This document shows, piece by piece, positions 22,763 through 35,591 of a stretch of 64,000 bases of DNA. The position numbers were made by a program, and so were the translations under genes. The notes under the pieces were generated by a model. That model was not told where the DNA came from, searched no databases, and saw only the letters and a program-made list of their open reading frames with translations. Position 1 is the first letter of the stretch; each line of letters opens with the position of its first letter. This DNA is from Codonopsis lanceolata (taxonomy: Eukaryota; Streptophyta; Magnoliopsida; Asterales; Campanulaceae): positions 18,127,642-18,191,641 of the forward strand of contig CM028383.1 in the NCBI GenBank assembly GCA_013146195.2. Direction: 5' to 3'.

Positions 22763-24358
22763 TAAGTTAGATCCCTTGGATTTTTCTTACTAATATATCT
22801 CAAGCACACTTTCGAACCGTATCTGCATGTTAGTCTCGATTGTCCCTACCATCTGTTCTAGCGAATGCTTATGTGAAATCCAGTGATGCTAAATCTTCGA
22901 TTCCACAGCTTCCATAATTGATATGATATTTTATGTGTTTTACTTTCTTAAAAACTGCATGAGTATTTTGGCATTAAGATATGGTATAGGTCATCTTTGG
23001 ATCGTTTGAGCCTAAATATTTCCCGACCTTTACTAAAAATATCTCTAGTGTCCCCTTTGAGCTTAATTAAAAAGAATGGAGTGTGTTAAGCACACATTGA
23101 ACCCCCATTCGACTTCGTTTCTTTTACCCACATTAACTTAACCCTAAAGCCTAAACACTTTAGCCTACCCTTTGAGAGAATAGGATGTGGGTGGGGAATT
23201 AATTTTATGGGACCAATTTTCAGTCAAGAAAGTTTTCTGAAGACTTCTTCTTTCCCGTCGATATTCAAAAAAAAAATAAGAAAAAAAAAGATCAACGAAA
23301 AATGAAATGGAAGAATAAGAGTGCAAGAAGATTCAAATGGAAGCATAGCTTTCAAGAGAAAAATATGATAGAAAAATTCTGCTGAAAAAGAATACTAGAT
23401 ATTTTTAACTTGATATATTGTACAAAACAAGTTTGGGGGGAAAAGAAAAAGAAAAAAAAAGAAAACCCCCACTTGTGGTCTTTGCAGATCCTAGCCTAAT
23501 TGGGAAAAACTTCCTTTTGCTTGGAAGTATTAGGGGTAAAGGTTAGTCTTGCTCTCTCACTTTGTATTCCATCCCATTTCCATCATATCCCCCTACACCA
23601 AGGCCTTACATTACAAGCTTTTAAAGACCTTTTGATCTTCTTGCCAATACTTATGTTTGTTGATTTGATTGTAATACATGTAAATTGACCTCCACTTCAT
23701 ATTCATATTATTTGTAAGCTCACTGTGTTAGCATAATCTTAACTATTGCAAATAATTGGGGCAGGAGAGCATTGTATGTCATACATAAAAGTGCATGGGA
23801 TGGATGTATAAGTTTTTAAAATCCTTGGTGATCTCTCTTTCTGTAATAGACCGGCTTTGGATGGTAGATCTCATACTCTGTGTTGCATTGGTTTTATTTA
23901 AATTCTGATTTTTAAATGAATGTGGTACTTAGCTTAATAAAACTGTTTTAGTTAAGATATTCTTTATGACTGGTGATCACACACACACGGAGAAATTAAG
24001 ACTGATAGCAGTTTGAGTATGAATCAGCTTGTTTTCTGTGATTAGTCTGCACATATGTGGTGAGCATCTTACTGAGACTACTTTGATTTGTCATGCTCTT
24101 ATGACTTGAGGTTGAAACTAAAAAGATTTTTTGTTTTATTGTTTTTAGAGTAATTTTTACCTGTTTTTGTATGTATTAGCTTTTGTATTTATCTGCATAG
24201 TCGAGTCGCTCATTAGAGTCTCCTTGAGTTTGTGGGTTTCTAGAGGAGTGTAAATAGTGTCACCCTCCAAAAAGATTTTCTTAATTTTTGTATGTTTAAT
24301 TTTGTATTTATAAGTATTTTTTACTCGTGGACGAGCAAAGTTTAAGTTTGGGGGTATT
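22763..24358 (+). other. Athila 3' untranslated region and polypurine tract
   Basis: Non-coding, about 1.6 kb. It contains the CCTTTGAGAGAATAGGATGT block common in Athila 3' regions (about 23171), A/G-rich purine runs at 23266-23290 and 23436-23466, and the primer for plus-strand synthesis, AAGTTTGGGGGTATT (24344-24358), directly before the LTR. No other gene is seen. Confidence 0.7.
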
Positions 24359-25640
24359 TGATAGACGTATTTTATACGTCTTTATCAGGTACTTTTATGA
24401 CTTAAAATGAGCAATTCCACGAGACTTTTGGCTACTGATATGTGTTTTTGAGCTATTTTAATGAGTTTCAGGGTTTTAGGTGAATTTATGAGATTTATGA
24501 AGCTTTTAGTGAAGATTTCGAAAAGGGGTGCAAAGTGCAACATTGGAAAAAAAAAGGCAAAAAGGGCATTCTGGCCACCTTGAGACCGTAAGGTCAAAAG
24601 ACCTTGCCTTCGCAAGGTAGGCAGAAAAATGAAGAGCCAGATCAAGACCCTTGCGGACGCAAGGTGAAGACCAAATGCGGCCGCAAGGTCCCCAGAACCG
24701 ACTTTACAGTGACTTGAATCGAACCTCCTATTCCCCTACAACTCCTTGGTATAAATAAAGGACGGTAGCCAAAGTCAAAGGACGTCCAAGAAGTGTTAGA
24801 AAACAGTTTTAGCTTAGGAATTAGATTGTATTACGTAGATTAGTTGTTGTAATTACAGTTTGGAAGATCGATTCATGTATTCCTTCATCTCGTTGTGCAG
24901 TTCATCTTCAAGGATGAACTAAACGTCCATTAATCTAGGAGTTGGGAGGTAACTTGTATCGAATCTATGGCTTAATAAATATTTTTATTCATTCAATTCT
25001 TGTTGATCATGGTGTCTATCAACCACTTTATTATCTAGCTTTGAACAAATGAATGTAATCGCAAGTAATAAAGGCCTAGAGGTGCGGAGACCTGCACGGC
25101 CATATGCATATGTCGTACACTGGCTCACCATCATGATAAATTGAACCTATCGATGCACGAGAGTGATAAGTTAGGGTCAGGTTCTATATATGACCTAAGT
25201 GACAGTTATGATCCATATGTTCTTGTGCCTAGGATATAGAATGGATGAATTATTTAGAGATGGAGACTGAACGGTAATTTGACAGGCTATATCTATCTTT
25301 CGTGAACGAACCCAAGTTATTGAATGATACTTTATCTAAGTAAGCTATAGAGTAGATACAAGTGAAACCCTAATGCTAGATTTCCCTCCTCCATCATATC
25401 TTTACAACTGTGATTATTGCGTAATTTAAATAGATTTACTGTTTTAGTAGAATAATTAGTTTAGATAAAATCAATAAAAAAAACCCTTAGTTTAAAATTG
25501 CTACCGATATTCTTGCTATTCGTATTCTTATTGCCTATGTGGTTCGACCCTTGCTTCCCAAGCTGTTCTACAATAGTCTTGTCCACTTGTAAGGAAATAA
25601 TTAAAATAAGACACGATCATACACGCGGTGTTATTATACA
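24359..25640 (+). mobile_element. Athila 3' LTR (1282 bp)
   Basis: Starts TGATAGACGTATTTT right after the polypurine tract and ends TTATTATACA at 25640. The next base begins minus-strand gag coding of another element, so the boundary is sharp. It carries CCTTG-N6-CAAGG palindromes at 24578-24593, 24602-24617 and 24649-24664 plus a partial one to 24687, then TATAAATAAAGG at 24750, the likely promoter. The expected target duplication would be GGTTC (25641-25645); its partner lies outside the visible element. Confidence 0.82.
24750..24757 (+). promoter_or_regulatory. TATA box of Athila LTR
   Basis: TATAAATA followed by AAGG, about 390 bp into the LTR and about 65 bp after the last palindrome. 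Position and sequence suit an LTR RNA polymerase II promoter; transcription start not mapped. Confidence 0.6.
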
Positions 25641-26692
25641 GGTTCTGATCCAAATTTTGCTTCTGCCATTTATTTTGGTGCTGACCTGATTATAATTCCG
25701 GTTTGGCTGATTGGTTTCCCTGTTATTGTTGTTCTCCGTGTTCCTTCTCTTATTTCCATAGCCATTTCCCCTTGATGGTTACCATGATTTCTGTTGGAAC
25801 CATCTTCAAAACCTCTCTTTCTCTCGTCATTCTTCCTTTGATACTCGACAGAGTCTAGTTCCATTACACGGGCTCTATCCAGCACATCAGCATAGGTTGG
25901 TAATTGAAGAGAAGTCAACATATAATTAATCCGGCTGTTTAGACCCCTCTCAAACTTTCTAGCTTTCTGACCTTCATCAGCAAAAAGGGCAGGAGAAAAT
26001 TTTGACAACTCGATGAATTTGGCGTTGTACTCGTCAACCGTCATTTTCCCTTGCTCAAGGTTAAGAAATTCTACTAGCTTCCTATCCTTCATACTTGGTG
26101 GAAAATACTTCTTGTTGAATGCCTCCACAAACATGTCCCAAGTGATCACTTCAACACCCCGAGACTCTAGTATAGTCTTCTCGAAATCCCACCACTGACT
26201 AGCTTCTCCCTGAAGCACAAAGGTTGCAAGCTTCACTTGTTGTTCACTAGTGCATGTCATCGTCTCGAGGATCTTCCTCATGTGATTCAACCACTCCTTA
26301 GGTTTCTCCGTGCCAGTTGCCCCTATAAACATTTTTGGGTTGCGCTTCTGAAAACTTTCTAACGAGTCTTTGCCTGTACATTGAGCTGGGGCTATAGGCT
26401 CAGCTGGTGATGCGTTTCCCTGGTTCCTATTTCCCACAAGGGCTTGCGCTATAGTTTGAAGCAAGGTCAGGAGGGTAGGGTCTACTGGCGCTGTAGGTAC
26501 AGGTCCATTAACGTTTGCATTCGGTTGGACCACTTCGGGTGCATTGCCATTGACGTTCACATTTGGTGGGGGCACACCATTTTCCCCCACAATTCCAGAA
26601 GTGGAGTCTTCTATGACTCTACCAGCTCTAATACCCCTGCCACGTCCACGACCACGAGTTCCAGCGCGACCTCCACATATTATCTAGTATAA
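25641..26692 (-). pseudogene. Ty3/gypsy gag, cut by Athila insertion
   Basis: Minus-strand Retrotrans_gag domain: NPKMFIGATGTEKPKEWL, VLQGEASQWWDFEK, FVEAFNKKYFPPSMKD, LEQGKMTVDEYNAKF and FERGLNSRINYM are the usual capsid-core blocks of chromovirus-type gypsy elements. The N-terminal region is Gly/Arg-rich (GRAGTRGRGRGRG) then Asn/Pro/Val-rich; the frame is open right to a stop near 26692, so a start at the GTG at 26590 is only nominal. The C-terminal zinc knuckle and all of pol are missing because coding stops at the Athila LTR end (25640). Within 25641-26590 the frame is uninterrupted. Confidence 0.85.
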
Positions 26693-27408
26693 ATAAGAGT
26701 GATCCATATTACTATATTTAATGAAATCGAAACTTCAAAATGTGGCTTACTAAACGACATAAAAAGTCAGTCTAAGTTGAGTGAACTGCTAACTCGCAAG
26801 GTCATTCTAATCGATCATGTGTACTATCATTAATCATAATAAAAATAGATTTTTTTAAAACAAAATAGAAAATAACAAAATTCTATTTCAATAATTAACC
26901 GTATCTAAGGTTCTTCTTAATTCAAATCACAAAGCAACATCTAAGGTTTCTATTTATTCAAACTCAAAAAAAAATTCTAATACGAAATCTCTAATTAGCC
27001 CTGATATCAAAGTACATCTTATAATCTAACACACATGATCTATCAATCAAATTAAACCATAAGGCGAATTCCTAAAATGCTTATCGAGAAAGATACTTCA
27101 ATACCCTAAAGAATCAAACCTAAACTTATCTATTTGCCCTCAGACGTAAGTATTACCTCAAAGAGTTACACAAACGAAGGAAGAGATAGTGGCCTATATA
27201 TATCTCCAGCCATCTTTATCAATCTTATCATCGTACTATATCTAACGTAAATCCCAATTAAGCAATGTGATAGTAAAACTCACTTAACATTAGTATAAAC
27301 TAAAGCTACCATCATTTCTCAGTGAACAAAATCAAGATCTTAACACTATCATATATTTCTAAATCTAACGGTTTTTAAATGCTAAGACCATTCGGATCTA
27401 AAGCCTAA
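26693..27408 (-). other. Leader between PBS and gag of the minus-strand gypsy element
   Basis: About 0.7 kb of AT-rich non-coding sequence between the primer-binding site and gag; typical 5' leader length. No gene seen. Confidence 0.5.
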
Positions 27409-27420
27409 GCTCTGATACCA
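27409..27420 (-). other. Primer-binding site, initiator tRNA-Met type
   Basis: The minus strand reads TGGTATCAGAGC, the standard plant Ty3/gypsy primer-binding site complementary to the 3' end of initiator tRNA-Met. It lies three bases inside the LTR end at 27424. It fixes the orientation of this element. Confidence 0.92.
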
Positions 27421-27423
27421 ACC

Positions 27424-29029
27424 TGTAATGCCCCAAACTCGGTACTGACACCGCGGTCCCACAATTTGGCCACATCACTAACAATCATAACTTAAATCAT
27501 AAATGTTCCAAATCTCATAATAAATAAATCTTAACACCCTTAGCCAACATTAAAATAACCCAAAGTAACTTAATACAAAAGTTAAAACTTAACATAAGTC
27601 AATAAGCTTAGTCAAAGTACTATCTTATAACCAGATAAAAGGTTTAGATCTAGAATCTCGGAACCACCATCTTGGTCTACCCGAGCCAAAATCGTCTAAT
27701 TAATCTTACTCATTACCTGAGAAAGAAGAGTATGAAAGGGTGAGCGAACAATGCTCAGTAAGATCATATACAACCCATCCGGTTACTAAAGAGGAGTTGA
27801 CCAAAAACAGATCAGAGATGAATCAAGTGTCCAAAATCCATTGTTCAAAATCGATAAGCGGAAGCAGTTTTTCAAATGTCAAACAAAAGATCGGAATTCC
27901 AAAGAAAGATAAATACTCAACGATTGACTCGAGTAGCCCACTGCCATCAACTGTCCCATACCAGTTGAAGACAACAAACTACTCACAGATATATACTCAG
28001 GATTCCAAGTGAAAGATAATAATACAACAAGTGAACTCGAGTAACCAATTGTCATCAACCGTCTCATACCAGTTGATGACAACAGATTACTCACAGAATT
28101 CCATGATCACGTAAGCAATTCATAAATCATAGTTCATAGTTCATAAATCAACTTCACATATCATAGATCATAGATCATTGGTATATCCGGATAACCATAC
28201 CACTAGCTAGGTGGCATTCGAATAATTCAACTGTTCGATAATCATATCCACTAATCAAGTGGTATTCAATTAATTCGATGGTTCAATAATCATGTAACTG
28301 GCATAGTGATCATGGTGGAATTTCAAATAATCAAATACTTTTGCAAAATCATGGATCGCCAAAAATCATACTTTTCATATAAAAGGTATCTCACATGAAA
28401 TTCAATAATTATGTGAGAATAAACAAAAAATCAAATCATGAGTTCGAAAGAAGTGTAAGCGACGAAATTCAAATTCAATTACCGATTTTAAGTCGGCGTA
28501 CGTTTCAAGAAACATCGATATCAAAGGAGTAATAGAAACCTAACAAACGGTACATAAAAGATTGGAGACCTAAAAGAGGTATAACCCCTTACCTCGAAAT
28601 GCTTAGCAAAAGAAAAATCTGCAACACGTACGATCGTCCTAACCTTCCGTGTCTATATCTAAGTTCAAAATATACAATAATTACTAAACCACATATGTAC
28701 AAACCAAACCTATTAATTTCTATAATACTAATTAAAGTAATCGTTTACTAAATAATTTATTGTTATTTTTTTTTATTTTTTTTTAAAACAAACCAAACAC
28801 ACGCACCAAACACATATTTTCAACACACACACATACTGTACATAGTTAGTATATAATATATATTATATATGTGTATATACATGATCCCACACATACTAAT
28901 TCCACATACAAAACACATACACAAACACACGAAACACACACTGTATATGCACACATTCACACACACTAACACACACTGTTCATAGTCAATTCTTGTTTGG
29001 GTGGAATTGTAAGATGAAACTATTGTTTG

Positions 29030-29108
<79 letters not shown>

Positions 29109-29512
29109 GATTAAACCTATATATTATGTATAAACATGCTTTAACCTTAAAAAAAAACTTACCAACTGACCCTCCGCAGCCGGCTCACTCTCTCTCTGCC
29201 GCTTCTTCTTTTTTTTTTTTTTTTTGTACTCTTCTTTTTTCCTCCCCTCTCAACCCTATTTATATAAAATCCTATTAGGTTTCCTAACCCTAAAATTAAA
29301 TAGACAAATTTTAATTAAGTAATATTAATATGAAATTATAATTAAATCTAGTCATAAGTGGGCCAAGCTCAACCCAATTTAATTAGTTACTAAATAGGCT
29401 CAAACCATTAAATTAACACAAATAATTATAACATTAATTATATAGGTCCAAAACGATTGTAATATTAATTAACGTCAATTAATATTTTAGCTAAAATTAT
29501 CGGGGTAATACA
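27424..29512 (-). mobile_element. 5' LTR of the minus-strand gypsy element (2089 bp)
   Basis: On the minus strand it starts TGTATTACCCCG at 29512 and ends GGGGCATTACA at 27424, next to the PBS, giving exact TG...CA ends. Inside are two copies of a roughly 115-bp repeat (about 27893-28105; CATACCAGTTGA and ACTACTCACAGA words), a second tandem pair near 28190-28300 (CACTA ... AGTGGTATTC), AC-rich sequence (28795-28980) and (TA)n at 29034-29105. A GAGGTAAGG donor-like motif is read on the minus strand at 28587-28595. Confidence 0.85.
29034..29105. repeat. (TA)n microsatellite in LTR
   Basis: About 70 nt of uninterrupted TA, inside the minus-strand LTR. Confidence 0.95.
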
Positions 29513-32500
29513 TATTCAATATTTTTGAATAAATACTATTTTTACGAATTATTTTTATATATTGATGTTGTTTGTAATTAGTTATATGCACATGGACTAT
29601 GTCTGACTTTTGAGTAGCTTACCTAGAAATTTGATTTCTACTTTATTTTTATGTAATATTTAATAGTTATATAGCTTTGGTATGTAATTAGTTATATGTC
29701 ATTTATATGTCATTTTCAAATTTAATTCTCCAAATAAAAAAAGTAAACTCAATTGGAATAGTTTCTGTCAACATCATTAAATGACATTTCTCGAATTCAA
29801 TTTCAAAAAAAATTGGCATAAACAAAACATAAGTGATTCCATTTTTGAAAAGTGAGTTTTGTCGGGAAATTTCTAAAAATTATGCACTTCTATTTTTATA
29901 TATACTACAACACAACCATGTAATGCACGGTTCAATATTGATATAAATAAAATAATATAAAATTTTAATGATAACCATATAACCGAATAATTATATGAAA
30001 AATCATGAGTTCAATATGCATATAAAACAAATTATAGAAAATTATGTTAATAAAAACAATAACTTTTTAAACATATCTTTAAATTGATATCGAAGTGACA
30101 TGTCCTTGACCAAAACAGTTTACTTTGTACAATAAAATTGAAGTTAATCATAGAAAATTATAATCAAAGCATACGTTCAATGCACGAAGCATATATTCAT
30201 ATCAATACAATAGTTATAACTTTAGAGCTAATTAAATACACAAATGATTGCAACATAAAGATTATGAGTTCGATGTGTAGAATTGAATATCATAATTTTG
30301 TAACATTAAAATTAATATTATTTTGTTTGGCTCTCGTGTAGAATTCAATTAAAAATCTAAACGTATAAGAAAATTAATAGAAATAAAAAAATAATGAAAA
30401 TCAAGAGTTTTTAGGTTTAAAAATGTTTTAACTTTGAAGAAAAAAAATCAATTTATAAATAAAAATATTAAGAATTTTAGTTCAATTTCAATTCTAATAT
30501 TTTTTCTGGATATAAACAATAAAATTTACATTGAAGGCTTTGAAGCCCACAATTCCAATTCTAAACAATGGAATTGAGGTTCACTTTCCCTTATTCTCTA
30601 CTCTGGAGTCTCAACAAAATTTAAATTCACTGATGTGTTTCCCGTATTAAAAAATGATATTAAAATATATACAAATAAATATATATAAATAAAAGTTACA
30701 TTAATGTTTAAAAAAATTGATAGCGCATATAATATCAGACAAAGGGCAAATTGTTTGTGATATACTAACATGTTTTGTCATAAAACCTTAAAAACTACAC
30801 TTTTCAAAATTGGTAATTTTTACAAAATAATTCAAGTATTATGGTTCAATTTAAAAATCAGACATAAAGAAAAAATAATTAAAATAGTATATAACAAAGG
30901 AAAATAAAATGTAGGAGATGGGTCAAAGAAATTGAAACAAAAATTCAAACGATCGATGGATAGAGATTGAAAAATTTGGTTTAAACCGTGCTAAGGATAA
31001 CTTTTGGACCGCGATCTGGTAAACACTCATAAAACCACGTTGTTTTAGTTGATGTATAAACGAAAATAAAACACTTTTACCCTAGTTTCACCACACATTG
31101 CATTTTTTTTACACATTTCTTGCAGCGATGGCCAACCCCAAGGTTACCACCTAAAGAAAGTCTGGCAACGGAAGCTATGACCACCGACTTACCGAAAACT
31201 TGTTGGTATGTTCATCTTTCTAAAAATATTTCAAAAACTCTGTTTAACTTCAAAACTCGTTTATTAATTTTAATTCGTGATTTAGTTTAACTAACAAACA
31301 AATTCGATCTGAATGTTGATTAATTTCATCATCAGTACTTTTTTTATATATGAAGTTTTTAACATGTATAAGTAACTAAAAAATCAGAAATTATCAGGTT
31401 TCCATTTTTTTAACATGTACCTAGCTGTCTCAAAAAATTGGTCCTATATCCATTTATAGAATTTTTTTTACAATAATAACTTTTGTTATGATGAAATAGA
31501 GAAAAAAAAATTATCAGATCTTGGTATTATTATTAATTGATTGTCTGTGAATTAGTTTTACTTCAAAGTGTGTGTATATGATTTAGTTTCAAAATCGTTG
31601 TTTTATTTCATCTTTATTTTTTCTAGCCTGGATATTGATGCAAAGAAATTGACCAAAAAAAAAACTTGGTTTTGTTATCTCTCATGTTTCTACTATGCAT
31701 ATTTTTCTTAATATATTAAATAAGAATGTGAATAGGTTTTGGAATCATATATCCAATCAACCATAATAATGACATTTTCGATTTTCAATTTCCAATGCAA
31801 AAAGTGGCTTATATACAAATTAGAAGTGTTTCTAAATTTGGAAAGCACTTTTGGCGGGAACTTTCCAAAACTTATTCCACTCCTTTTATATATGTATAGA
31901 TTAGGATGGTTAATGGGCAATGGTGGGTGCACCGGTTACCTACGTTGGAGGAGACGGATAGGTGTATCGATGACCACTGGGGAGAGGAAGAGGCAACTCT
32001 CACGGTATAAAAGAGATTGCTAGCTATAAGTTGAGTTGTTCTTGAAGAAAAAAAATAAGAGATACTAGGAAGCTACCACTGTTGAACTGTGGCGGTGGAG
32101 GGAGAAGGTTACGGTCGGAGCACCACCGAAGAAAAACCATTGGTGAATCCGATAGAGTAAGTAATTCACAATTTTAAGATTTCATTTTCATAAGTTATTG
32201 TTATGGACGTATAAGGAAGAAATAGAAAGGTTGTGACTGGGTATTGGATATGTATATGTACTGTTAATGTAAAGGTATATGCATATTGGGTTTATTTAGT
32301 CTAATCAAATACTAGATTAATGAATGTTAATGGAGTAGATCAAGTAGAAACAAAAACATAATGATTTGGCAAGGCTCCTGGTGGCAGGAAACAAACCAGC
32401 AAGTTGTTGGGGTTGTTATATGAAAAAGATGATGAAGTTACTCTCACCCCCTTGCATTTTAGGTTGTTACTATTCAGTGTTAAAGGTTTAGAGAGTTGCA

Positions 32501-32586
32501 GATTCCCCCCCCCCCTAGTTAGCAAACTAATGGTCGTTAAGCTTTCAACAAACATGTGATTTTTGGAAATAGTCAGCGGGTCCTGT
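29513..32586. other. AT-rich non-coding region with a 2-kb-spaced direct repeat
   Basis: No gene is supported. Two segments, about 29770-29915 and 31755-31905, resemble each other in the same orientation (GACATTT-TCGA-TTCAATTT, then GTGTTTC-like and GGCGGGAA/GTCGGGAA-TTTC blocks, then TTTTATATAT), suggesting remnants of one element type. A C run lies at 32507-32516. The last bases before the LTR are part of the solo-LTR target site CCTGT (32582-32586). Small frames here look like chance. Confidence 0.45.
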
Positions 32587-35500
32587 TGTGAGAACCCAAA
32601 CCCATTACTTGCATTACTTGTTTTATGCCTTAATAACATGCTTGTTTCATGCCTTTACATGTTAGGTACTTCTATTTGTCCATGTCTGGCTCGTATTATA
32701 ATTATTTCGTTCCTTGTCGCTTGAATACCTTCTATGCTTAGCATACCTTGCCGTTATGCCTTGAGTGTTGCCTTAGCATGATTTGCACTCAACCAAGACT
32801 TGTTAGGGTTCTATTGTCTTCCATAGATGACTTAGAACATTCGCCTTGATCATAGTAAGCTTGACTGGAAGTTTAGAAACCTTCTTGCTTTGTTTTGGCC
32901 TTAGCGATTTCCCTCGTCTCCCGTATTGCTCGTATTTCGTCGTGCGATGTGTTCCTTGAGTTCCCGGACTTGTATTCAAGTCATAACCATGTTTAAACAA
33001 GCCCTTTCCATGCCCAAGTTATCCTAGTTTTATTGACGTTTGATTCGGGTTTGATTCGTCAACCAATCGTCGCATGATTCGAACCTTGTCCTACCTTGTT
33101 CCGGGTGTTGTTCGGGTGTGTTTCGGACTTGATTTGAGTTATGTTAGACCCTAGAATGGTTGCCCATAAGTTTGGGACCATTTAGGACTTGTTTAGGTCA
33201 AGTTTTGGAGCTCCAGAAGCCCAGGCGGCCGCATGGCTCGAGTGAGGCGCCCGCCCAATCCTGAGAGCAATTGAAAAATGGAACCAGCCCCAGTAGTTGA
33301 GGCGGCCGCATGGCCTAGGTTGAGGCGCCCGCCTCACTTGCTGATCAACCCTACGGGATTTTTCTCCTTCAATCTTTTGTGACCCAATTAGCCACTTAAG
33401 CCTCCTTCCTAATTGGCCCTAATCCTACCTATTAGACCCTAATCAAATTAGATTAGTCCTAACCTCAAGCAACCTTCACTTGACAAGTGGAATTTGGAGC
33501 CCTCTCCTCTTGACATGTGGATTTCCACCAAATTCATGCAACATATAAAAAGGATTCCTCTTGTTGACCAGCCATTAAGCCTCATTTTCAGATTTTCTCT
33601 CCTCTCTCCTACCAAGCTTAGTGTGTGTAGAGAAAAGGTGAGATTAGTGTGTGTTGCCTCCATGGATTGAGCTCCCGACCTCCGATTGCCAAACCGAGAC
33701 CACCGGAGTGAAGCTACCGACGAGGAGCACGTTTCCATCCGGATAGTTTATGCTCAAACCATCCTTTTCCTTGGTAAAGGTAAGCTATTGATTCCCCCTT
33801 AGGTTGTATGTTAGACTTGCCATGTTCCCCCTCTTCCATTGATTTCCATGCTCCTACCATGCCCAAGCCATGATTATGGATGTTTGGATCTTTTGGGATT
33901 TTGAATAATATGTCCTTCTTGTTGATTGAGACCTATGCCTAGAATTAATTATGTTCTATGCTTCTTTAGGAACAACTAATGTTCTTGGATTAATAGATTT
34001 TGATAACTATTGGGGATTACGAATTCTAGGGTTTCATATGCCTTGTATTGATCATCCTATTGAATTGGGTCCTAGGTTTAGAATTAAATGTGTTCTATGC
34101 CCTCCTACGAATAAATAATGTTCTTGGACCATTGCATTTTAATAGCCTTTGAAATAATGATTCTAAGGTCCCTTGAATTCGAATTATCGATAATCCTTAA
34201 CTACGGTTGTTAAATGGATTAATGACCTAGCCGATCATATACGAGAACTTAGAAAAGGGTTCATGATGCATTTAGCGTCCTAACTCTATTGGATGAATTG
34301 TTAGAGACGACTCAACGGAGTCAAGTTAGCGAGCCATTGAACAATACCGGCTCACCGATCAATCCCTGCGACGTTCTAAACGCGTTTCCCTAAGAATAAT
34401 AATTCTAGACTTTGAACTTGAATTGATTACCTTGCTTGATCTTGAATGTCATATTATAGAATGACTAATTGACATGTGAGTTCGCTCTTGTCGAATTCAA
34501 TCCTACATGTTTATTGATGAGAATAATTTACTTGTCTTGAACGAGATCGCTCTTGTCGACCTCGTTCTCTACTTGAGAATTTTGTTAAGTATACATTACT
34601 TGGCATTTGCATGAGTCCAGCTGGCATCCGTCTTTGTTCACACACGCCTCCACTGTGGCCACAGTGGGGAAGTAGCTCCCTTGTTGTAATCATTTAAGAG
34701 CACCATTGGTGACTATCCCGGGCATCTCCTCGGAAGATCGATGTACTTACACACATTCGATACCCGCACATTCCAGATAACGCTTGTATGCAGGAACTAC
34801 GTAGCGGCCCGGCTCTCCATATATCCTTATCCTATGTGATTTATTTATGCGCACTTACGTGAAACAATGTGCATCCTGGATATATGACTCTATGCTTATG
34901 TGACGATATCTTGACTTGTATGTTGCATTTTGCCATGACATGCATGATTGATAGCTTACAAGTCTTTATGACTTACCCTTTCCCCTTTACTGCTTTAGAT
35001 CCTAGCAAGACAGGTCCAGCTCGTTGAGACTCGCTGTGTTCGTGCTTTGTGCTCTTTTTGATTTGCCGTCGATCATTGAAGAGGTGGTTTAGATATCCTC
35101 TTCCTCTTGTTTATATTTTTGTAAGGACGACGGGTGAAAGCAAGTCAATTAGACTATGCTTGGGTATTTGTATAGAACTTGATTTGTAACTCTTGTTAGC
35201 TACTAGTAGTTATATCACTTGTAGTACTTGTAACCCTTTTGTGCCGGCATTGTGTAAGCCGAGCTTTGGTTAACTTGTTATTATTCCATTTCGTATTAGT
35301 CTTCCGCTGAGCATGCTATTAGCTCTTATTTAATTCTTGTCCATAAACTGTTAGCTTGGGTTCCGGCATGTAGTGTCGCCGAAGACTTGGATATATTGTT
35401 TAACTGTTTATCAGGATTGAAAAGTTTTAAAAATACCGGCCTTTTGGTGCCGAGGCGTGATACGTCTCTAATGTTGCGTCACGTCGTTTTTATAAATATA

Positions 35501-35591
35501 AGTCCTTGCATGTTAATTGCCTACTTGTTTCCCTCCTTATTTGGGCGGTCCGACCCGCGGTCCCATCTCGGGCCCGGGCCGGGTCGCCACA
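32587..35591 (+). mobile_element. Solo LTR, Tekay-like gypsy (3005 bp), copy 1
   Basis: Begins TGTGAGAACCCAAACCC and ends GGGTCGCCACA. It is flanked by the 5-bp direct repeat CCTGT at 32582-32586 and 35592-35596, as expected for integrase-made insertion; no PBS or internal sequence follows. It nearly matches the 3' LTR at 47882-50884. It carries GC-rich palindromes (33219-33335), a TATA-like box (33544) and a splice-donor-like AAGGTAAGC (33776). Solo LTRs arise by recombination between the two LTRs of one element. Confidence 0.92.
33544..33551 (+). promoter_or_regulatory. TATA box in solo LTR
   Basis: TATAAAAA followed by GG, about 210 bp after the GC-rich palindromes and about 232 bp before AAGGTAAGC. 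Candidate LTR promoter; the same motif is at 48839 in the other copy. Confidence 0.55.
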
